The translations under genes and the position numbers were made by a program. DNA of 64,000 nt from NCBI RefSeq assembly GCF_030247195.1, contig NC_080671.1, forward strand, positions 297,333,586-297,397,585, given 5' to 3'. This document shows positions 57,130 through 64,000 of this stretch, piece by piece (position 1 is the stretch's first letter; each line of letters starts with the position of its first letter). The DNA comes from Topomyia yanbarensis (Eukaryota > Arthropoda > Insecta > Diptera > Culicidae). A model generated the notes under the pieces. The model saw nothing but the letters and a program-made list of their open reading frames with translations. It was not told where the DNA came from and made no database searches.

Positions 57130-58550
57130 TAGGAGTGGGTAATGTCCGGGACGTAACCGCGGTGTTGACGTAGGACTAAACTTGGGCATATCATATGACA
57201 TTCATGGATAATTTGAGCCAATGCACTTTTTGAATGAATGTTTACTGGAAATTTCATGTCGAATGAGATTGCCACATTCACTGATTTTCTAGGACTTGCA
57301 AAAACCTTCGGGTTTGTAGATTAATTTGATAAACGTTTGGTTATATGAATCACTGGTAAATGTACACAAGAATTGACAGGCGCAAACTTATTAAATGGAA
57401 CTTTCTAATTCAATTCTTTCTCCATTATGTTTTCATCCTAAAAAGAACGGTTTGTAGATAACTATGTTTGGTGATACCAGACGAGAATCCTTGCTAACGA
57501 TTCGAACCTTGCCCGAATTTGCTTCTACTGCGTACATACACGAACATTCCCCTTTCGCAGCTCACATCGAATGAGCATTGTATGTCGGAATGCGATCTCT
57601 TTTATAAACTTCTTAGTGCAGATGGTAGTCCATCCCTTTGTGCGACAAATGAAAATATTTTCATCATTCGTTTTGGCGTGCATTCGCTTAGTAGCAGGGT
57701 TGCCACATTCACTAATGTTCTAGAAAGATTTGCATTGTAGATTAATTCGATAAACATTGGTTTATATGTGTCATTGATAAAGTACAGCAGACTTGACAGG
57801 CGCAAACTCAATCCAAGTTATTAAAAGGAGCTTTCTAAATAAATTCTTTCTCCATTATATTTTCATCCTAATAAGAACGGTTTGCAGATAACTATTTTTG
57901 GTGATACCAGACGATTACATACACCAGATGCGTACATACACGAACATTCCCCTTTCGCAGCTCACATCGAATGAGCATTGTATATCGGAATGCGATCTCT
58001 TTTATAAACTTCTTAGTGCAGATGGTAGTCCATCCCTTTGTGCGACAAATGAAAATATTTTCATCATTCTTTTTGGCGTGGCATTCGCTTAGTAGCAGGG
58101 TTTCCACATTCACTGATGTTCTAGAAAGATTTGCAAAAACCTACGGGTTTGTAGATTAATTCGATAAACATTGGTTTATGTGTCACTGCTAAAGTACAGC
58201 AGACTTGACAGGCGCACACTCAATGCAAGTTATTAAATGGAACTTTCTAATTCAATTCTTTCTCCATTATGTTTTCATCCTAAAAAACTGTGACACCCAT
58301 ATTTATAGGTTTTAGCATTAATGTTGATTCGCATTAAAAGTAGTTTTTGAACTTTTTAAACAAGTTTTACATAGCAAACAAGGTATCAATAGCAAGCGTT
58401 GAACGTTTTCCTTTCGATTTATGAAACAAAATTAGTAATTCCTTGAGTAGGAGAAAAGTTATTAGAGTTCAAAGTGTACGTAACGCATCCGTTTTGAAAA
58501 TTTTGAAATGACACCCAGTATAGTAAAGAAAGACGTAAGTCCTACGTCAA
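57130..58550 (-). mobile_element. Histone-like repeat unit inserted in element B
   Basis: Absent from copy 1 of B (joint at AAAAAAC / AAATATGAAAC near 5357-5371), so it is an insertion. It starts AGGAGTGGGTAATGTCCGGG, like the complement of the ends in units T1/T2 (CAGACATTACCCACCCATC). The other end, GACACCCAGTATAG, also resembles the start of the T units in complement. The inverted pair TTGACGTAGGACT (57165-57177) and AGTCCTACGTCAA (58538-58550) lies at or near the ends. Inside are tandem units with histone-gene-like layout on the minus strand. No clean target duplication is seen. Confidence 0.55.
57270..58290 (-). repeat. Tandem 400-430 bp units with histone mini-gene layout
   Basis: Anchors TKCCACATTCACTRATKTTC at 57270, 57700 and 58102, so 2.5 copies. 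On the minus strand each unit reads, in order: a TATAAAAG box (57599-57606; 57999-58006), an initiator-like ATTCCGACATACAATGCTCA, a remnant with GGTATCACCAAAC (57466-57478) as in histone H4 codons GITK, and GTTCTTTTTAGGAT (57435-57448), a weakened histone stem-loop. The layout is suggestive; the H4 link rests on 13 bp plus order. Confidence 0.45.
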
Positions 58551-58684
58551 AATATGAAACATATGAAAACCAATAGGCTCTTTACCCTAGGCAGCTACAA
58601 TGCGCCGTAAACATGGATTAACAAGTTACAACGCACACGCATGCATAAAAATAAATATATTTTATTCAAACGAAACACTCTTAA

Positions 58685-59175
58685 GGTTCAAGTTACCTTT
58701 TTTAAGCATGTGTTAGAATTGAACGCTTGGTAGTGTGCGTAGGAAAATTTGTGTTCAGCTTTGCCACCGGATTATCCATTTAAACCTTTTTAAAACGCTA
58801 AAAGAAGAATATCAGTCGATTTATTAGATCATCACGATTCAATTCATGCAAAATACCTGCTGGAAAAACCATCGGCTTAGCTAAATGGTGCTTTTGAAAA
58901 AGTGGCTGTGGTTTTTTCATTGCGCAGTTGTGTTGCGTACCACAGCTCGGTGTGGTAGTGTGATAAAAAATCACAGCCACTTTTTCAAAAGCACCATCCA
59001 GCTAAGCCGATGGTTTTTCCAGCAGGTAATTTGCATGAATTGAATCGTGATGATCTAATAAATCGACTGATATTCTTCTTTTGGAGTTTTGAAAAGGTTT
59101 AAATGGATAATCTGGTGGCAAAGCTGAACACAATTTTTCTTACGCATACTACCAAGCCTTGAGGTAACTTGAGCC
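58685..59175. mobile_element. 491-bp palindromic element at TTAA
   Basis: Flanked by TTAA at 58681-58684 and 59176-59179; copy 1 of B has a single TTAA (5496-5499), so the duplication is proven by the unfilled site. The ends are GGTTCAAGTTACC and GGTAACTTGAGCC. The arms are nearly complete reverse complements almost to the centre (CTGGAAAAACCATCGGCTTA and GGCTGTG...CACAGCC). TTAA targeting is typical of piggyBac-type transposases; no coding capacity. Confidence 0.9.
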
Positions 59176-60667
59176 TTAAGCAGCACACACCGTATTGAAT
59201 TAAATCCAAACCACCCCGCCCACCCACTTTGCAAATCATTCTGTGACACCGTGCTGGTACCCGAAAAATCCGCACACGGCCACCGCTGCCGAAAATGCAT
59301 AGCGTCTACCGCTTATTGTAGTGCCCACACGCTGCAGCCATGATCTTACCCGTTCGACATAAGAATAAAAACTGATTCAAACGGGTACGCGTCACCTCTA
59401 TTTATAAACTAACCGTATATGGTTTAGTCACATAGGTGCGAGTGTGTGCAAATGCCAACGTTGCCGAAAATCGATAGCGCTTATTGCATCGCCCGGAGAC
59501 GATGTTGTTCGTATGAGACAAGAGCAACAACTGATTTAAACGGACATGCGTCGCTTCTATTTATGACTTTTCGTCTTTCATTGAGTCACTAAGCTGCCCT
59601 CTTTTGACGGCTGTGTCTGAGAAATCTGCCTCACGAATGGTAATTTTCCCGTTTTTCGTGAACTTTTTAATTTTACCAATTTGCAAAAGTCTACTTTTAT
59701 TGGGGAGATATTAAATTATTACCAATATTTAAGTTAGGTGTTTCTGAATCGGTTGGTGTATGAATGATTAAAATCCATCTAGTAATATCGGAGTTATAAG
59801 CGTGCAAACCTTACATAGTTTCGTTACATGGGAGATAGTTTAGATTTTAGAATGACACATAGCCCCAGATAGTGGAGTAAGACATTTTTAATGTCAAAAA
59901 GTAACGCGGAAAAGCCGCCAACTTACCCCAGCCTCGGGGTAAGTTGGCGGTATGCATGGGGTAAGTTGGCGGACTGCCAGAAAATAAGCAATTCATTAGG
60001 AATACAATCACATAAGTGGTCCATATGGAATGTGCCGATTGTCTTTTCAATAAAACTGTATAGTATTCGGCATATCTCATTATATTTCAGTTTCAATACT
60101 GTCATTTTGACTTCGACGCGTACTCCATATTCAAAAGCAAATTTACGAAATTCTTCAGGCGTTTGGCTGAAATAATTGTCCATTTCATTGACGAGAGACA
60201 CCAGAAAAAGTTTCTCTTACTTTGGAGTGAATTCCAGAAATAAAAATATATGATGACTATTTTTGCACTATCAATAGTACCGCCTACTTACCCCGTGTGC
60301 GATACCGCCAACTTACCCCAACCGCATATTTTATAAAAAAGGATTTAAAAAATTACTTTTGGGTATGAATAGGCATAATATCTATACGGATGCTGAAGCC
60401 TCTTTTCACGCACTACCGAAAAATATAATCGTTCGGGACCTTAAATTACACAAAATGTTTAACATTAAGAAAATTTACAAATTATGCTCAAAAACACAAT
60501 TTCGTCCACAGCTTCTACAAAACATAATGTTTCGCAACAAAAACACATTGGATAATGCGTTTCACATTACTTAAGGTACACAACGAGAGACAACGCTTTA
60601 TGTCTAATAGAAGAAAAAGGGGTTCCGCCAACTTACCCCAACCGCCAACTAGCCCCGGGCTCCCCTA

Positions 60668-61207
60668 TATTATTTGTTTCTGAAATTTTATGTTTGACAT
60701 ATAAGCTGATGAAAAAAATATTAACAAAACTCGGAGGAGCGAGAACTCATGCCTCTTTTTACCTCTAAACCCCAACCTTTACACAGAACTACTGCAACGC
60801 TCTAAGGAACGAAGAAAACAGTTGTTTAGGGACGATTCATAAATTACATAACGCTTTTAGGGGGGAGGGGGTACGACAAGTTGTGACATAGGGGGAGGGG
60901 GAGTAAGCTAGATCGTTACGTAATATGTTTTCACCGAAGAAAAAAAAATTTCAATGAATAACATAATAGAAGAGGGGGGGGGGGGGGGGGGTGGAGACAT
61001 TTGTGACAATTTGTTACATGGGGGGGAGTCAATTTTGGGCAATTTTTACGTTACGTAATTTATTAATGGCCCTTATCCACAAGCATGACATGCCCGGCGC
61101 ATGTGCACCGTATTGTCTAAAAGAAAAAAGAGAAGAAACAGGTGGTTCACTGAAGTGTTCCAATCACGTTTGTGCTTGGAAATTTAAAGCCAATGCCATT
61201 CTCAATG
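60668..61207 (+). repeat. Interspersed repeat V, copy 2 (filled)
   Basis: Inverted relative to 55155-55434 and interrupted by the element at 60829-61072. Its left end is cut by the 5-kb TIR element. Confidence 0.85.
60829..61072. mobile_element. MITE with GGGACGATTCATAAATTAC ends, TTA duplication
   Basis: The ends GGGACGATTCATAAATTACA and GTAATTTATTAATGGCCC are inverted; TTA at 60826-60828 and 61073-61075. The repeat V copy at 55 kb has one TTA, confirming the insertion. Contains an 18-G run (about 60975-60993). Confidence 0.85.
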
Positions 61208-61215
61208 ATAGGTAA

Positions 61216-61438
61216 GGGACCATTCATAAATTACGTAACGCAAAAATTGTCCAAAATTGACTCCTTCCTCCCCCCATGTAACAAGTTGTCATAAATTTCT
61301 CTATCCCCCCTCCCCTATTACGTAACAAATTCCTCGAAAAAAAATTGTTTCGTAACGATCTGGCTTACTCCCTCTCTCCCCCATATGTCACAACTTTTCG
61401 TACCCCCTAAACGCGTTACGTAATTTATGAATGGTCCC
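61216..61438. mobile_element. MITE with GGGACCATTCATAAATTACG ends, TAA duplication
   Basis: The ends GGGACCATTCATAAATTACG and CGTAATTTATGAATGGTCCC are perfect inverted 20-mers; TAA at 61213-61215 and 61439-61441. It is the same family as 60829-61072, in opposite internal orientation (polypyrimidine against polypurine tracts). A GGGCC-type end with a 3-bp TWA duplication suggests PIF/Harbinger-like mobilisation. Confidence 0.88.
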
Positions 61439-62641
61439 TAATCACCAGATGGAACTTTCGAAATGGAGCCTAACTTTGCAGGGATGATTGCTTTCGACGA
61501 TAGCATGTTTTTGTTACAGCTCAGCAAAACAAAAAAAAAGTAAAATGCTACAGGCCACCCAAAAAAAAATTTTGTTGTTAAAATTTCCAAAAATAGTTAA
61601 AATTTGTTTAATGAAGATTACCACTAAACACAAAATAGTTTTTTTTCACGTTTTCAGCGAATTTTCAACTTTGAGCTTCAATTTCCTTTAACAGAAAGCT
61701 ACGATTATTCAAACAATGTGTGTGTATGAAAGGTGTGAGCGTTGGGAAGAAATACTAGTGCGGATGAAAACAGACAATCATGTTTTAGTAGTTTTATTTA
61801 GATTTTTAAAGAGACCGCCTAGAGGCGGTGTTGGGAACTAGAGGCTTAATTTGATTAAAACCATAACATCCACCAGCAAAATCTAACATCCGGACGATTA
61901 ACATTGATGTCGTTTGTTTTGTTTTTTTTTGTGACATTTGACGTACTAATGAAAGTTTAATTTGTCTTCAAATGCTGTACATAATCGAACAAATAATAAC
62001 CTGTCATAATAAAATGAAGAAAAAATTTATTTATGGAGAAAGTCGCAGGGGATCGGTTTTATTCGTAATTCCCCTAAAATTACTAGTCGTAACTCGGTGA
62101 ACTTATGGCACTCAGAAGAAGTTCATGTATGTTATATTTCAACCTAGTGACTGTCTGTTGGTACGATATGGTTCGAAAACGCGCTACGGAGTAAACAAAT
62201 GGTTGGTGGTAATTGGCCGGTTCAAGCCCATTCCGCTACCTCCCTGTTTTTTTCTGGTTCTTTGTTTTTTTCTAATTACGATATGATGTTCATATCGCGA
62301 TGTTATATTTGAAAGATGCTTTTTGTTAGATATATTTGAACGACACGTTTTACTACATCAGATTCAATGAAAATTTACAGGTTTCTTTCAAATTGTTGTA
62401 AAATGACTTATGCAACTAGCATAGCAACATAAGTGGCCTTAATGTTCAGATGTTATCGTCATAAACAGCCAGATTTGAAGGGAATTAGTTTTGGCTCTTG
62501 ATTTTTTTGCTGCCTGTAAGCGGAATCGATAGTATTAATTAATAAGGGAAAGTTCCCGGTTATGGCATATCTGTTATTTCTGGTGTGTTGCACGCTTTAT
62601 TGCATTTTTGACAAAGTTATATTCTAAGCTTTTAGGTTTAT

Positions 62642-62696
62642 GATGGTATTACCAAATACAAATATGTTTTGTGAATTTGTATTTGGTATTACTATC
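62642..62696. repeat. Short hairpin, 22-bp arms
   Basis: The arms GATGGTATTACCAAATACAA and TTGTATTTGGTATTACTATC (20 of 22 pairs) enclose an 11-base loop. Size resembles a miRNA precursor, but AT content and the neighbouring inverted repeat suggest MITE debris. Confidence 0.6.
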
Positions 62697-62788
62697 ATTA
62701 TCGCTGGATGCTCCGTTCAAACATTTTAGGGTTCAATCAAAATGCGCTCCAGGTCCGCAGATTCTGTCTTTCTGGTGTTTAATGACAG

Positions 62789-62917
62789 ATATCGCCAAAC
62801 TTACTCACCTGCAATATACTGCTCATGATCACATATTTGTCATATATTTGGGATTATTAATTTTTATCTAAATGATTTGTGATCATGGGCAGTAGAACTT
62901 GCTGCAGTTTGGCTGAA
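62789..62917. repeat. Inverted repeat, arms of about 40 bp
   Basis: The inner arms TACTGCTCATGATCACA and TGTGATCATGGGCAGTA and the outer GCCAAACT / AGTTTGGC pair around a loop of about 45 bp. Probably a small MITE. Confidence 0.6.
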
Positions 62918-64000
62918 TTTTCTATTGAATACTCATTAGCTCTGAGATACTTACTATATCTGAAATTTTAAGCAGAATAATATTTTTTCGAAATTGCTTA
63001 TGGTAAACGAAATTGTAAACTTTTGGTTGGTTAGTGAACATAAACAGTGTTGAGTTTTAAAATGTTATTTTTGTGCTCTGTATTAATAGCGTCTAAACCA
63101 TTGGTTTTGCGGTTAGTTCGAAAAAATTTCGTTATTTCCAAACGCGTTTTTTTCGATTCCAAACAAATTCAAATAGAGACTTACTCTATTCAGTAAAGTT
63201 GTAGCTTATTCTAATACCAACAAAGGAATTTGTTGAGAGCACTTGTAAAGTCATGAAGAGGCTGATCATCGTATGTTGATGTCGAGATTCTATGTATGAA
63301 TAAATGTTGGGTTAACCAAATCGGTTAAAATATTGTCATGATTTAATCACTGTAGTGTAGTGAGCAGCGTAATGTTTTGTTTGATTAGAAGCACAAGTTC
63401 CAGTTTTCTAGCTCCCACTCCCTCAGACCGCCAAAGCTTTAGGGCTTTATGACAAAATCATGATTTTTTCAATATTCAAACCGCAAGTCAATATATTAAT
63501 GTGATGTTATGTAATATATTTTTGCATTTGCGAAATTGTTTATTAATTACAATACCTTCAAACTGATCTAATTGACTGACATTGTACTTTGAGGAATCTA
63601 ATTTTTCGAATTTTCCCAGTATTCTTTTTGTTAACTTCTAATTTTATCAGATTGTCATATCACAATAATTAGTCTACAGTATCGAAATAGTAGGCCTAGG
63701 TCGTATTTAATATTCCAAATAACAATTGGCTTATTAAATAGAATCAGTCACTAAAAATGATTTTATGGAAACATGATTTTGTGAGGCTAAAAAAGTCACC
63801 TTCCTCCTAACGTTACTAGAGGCAAACACTGATTGTCTACCTTTTGAGATACTGCGCGCCACTTGTGGAATTCTGCAGAAACGGTTAGAGATACGACCAA
63901 ACCGACTAAAAATTCACCCTTTAGGGTAACAAAATTGCCTATTCACCCTGAAAAAAAATTATATTAAAATTTTTTTTTTGTTGGTCGTTATTGGGATTCA

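Larger units (their letters stand above)
55889..59899. mobile_element. Element B, copy 2, with two further insertions
   Basis: Aligns with 4156-6216 end to end, except for inserted 57130-58550 and 58685-59175 (plus TTAA). The shared MITE at 56913-57046 is present in both. Ends ACATTTTTAATGTCA. It lies inside the TA-flanked 5-kb element. Copy 1 lies inside a Juan ORF1, so two unrelated contexts confirm that B is mobile. Confidence 0.85.
55715..60665. mobile_element. 5-kb TIR element with GGGGAGACCGGGGC ends, TA duplication
   Basis: The left end GGGGAGACCGGGGCTAGTTG and the right end CAACTAGCCCCGGGCTCCCC are inverted, each flanked by TA (55713-55714 and 60666-60667). The motif GCCAACTTACCCC or its complement recurs six or more times just inside the right end (59910-60650). 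Most of the length is the later insertion of element B (55889-59899). The minus frame 59923-60201 (92 codons) and plus frame 60359-60574 lie in the remaining own sequence; I recognise neither. Confidence 0.8.
61442..64000. other. No gene recognised; two hairpins
   Basis: AT-rich anonymous DNA with short frames only (61488-61691 and 62671-62871, without family features). Two notable inverted repeats lie at 62642-62696 and 62789-62917. Confidence 0.5.

Noticed and set aside
59923..60201. Minus-strand 92-codon frame as a transposase domain
   Set aside because: It lies inside a TIR element, which is suggestive, but I see no catalytic or helix-turn-helix motif that I can name.
60975..60993. Run of 18 G as a G-quadruplex control element
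   Set aside because: It lies inside a MITE with other G-rich runs and may be length-unstable; nothing links it to regulation.

Overview
The window looks like repeat-rich nuclear DNA from a mosquito, probably an Aedes-type culicine. I base this on the mix of degenerate families: Juan-like (Jockey-clade) and R1-clade non-LTR elements, a Penelope-like element (PLE), a Feilai-like tRNA-derived SINE, many TIR elements with TA, TAA, TTAA or 8-bp target duplications, and decayed histone genes of insect type. I could search no database, so the genus is inference. I find no intact host protein gene, no functional tRNA or rRNA and no CRISPR array. Almost every long open frame is a decayed mobile-element piece or a by-product of simple repeats.

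Layout. 1-1.2 kb: minus-strand Ty3/gypsy gag fused to integrase by an internal deletion. 1.5-3.2 kb: a 67-bp minisatellite and a 918-bp foldback. 3.2-6.4 kb: Juan-like ORF1 split by a 2.06-kb element (B1). 8.4-9.1 kb: R1-clade reverse transcriptase fragment. 9.8-24.9 kb: pieces of a PLE (RT, GIY-YIG endonuclease, C-terminus, a hammerhead-like 3' region, then the N-terminus of a second copy), spread out by blocks of other repeats. 25-32 kb: hAT-like and anonymous repeats, and a TIR element that splits an (AT)n array.

32.4-45.6 kb is the most unusual region: a 13.2-kb inverted-repeat structure with arms of about 2 kb. Its centre holds two apparently identical 3,047-bp direct repeats. Each repeat carries three decayed histone H3 genes and four histone-type 3' stem-loops. 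The left arm carries a small Helitron-like element with a hAT element inside it. Both arms carry the same SINE inside the same MITE.

45.6-53.2 kb: a 276-bp direct repeat, a chimeric non-LTR RT frame, and a longer decayed Juan-like copy. 55.2-61.4 kb is a nest of at least five insertion layers. Several can be dated against each other because B1 at 4-6 kb, or an inverted copy at 55 kb, supplies the unfilled site. One layer at 57-58.5 kb is a second histone-like unit whose ends resemble those around the H3 pseudogenes. 61.4-64 kb has no recognisable gene.

The elements do not work together as a pathway. What the window records is the order of insertions, plus a family of repeat units that contain histone gene structure (promoter, shortened coding region, 3' stem-loop) and appear in at least two nested contexts.
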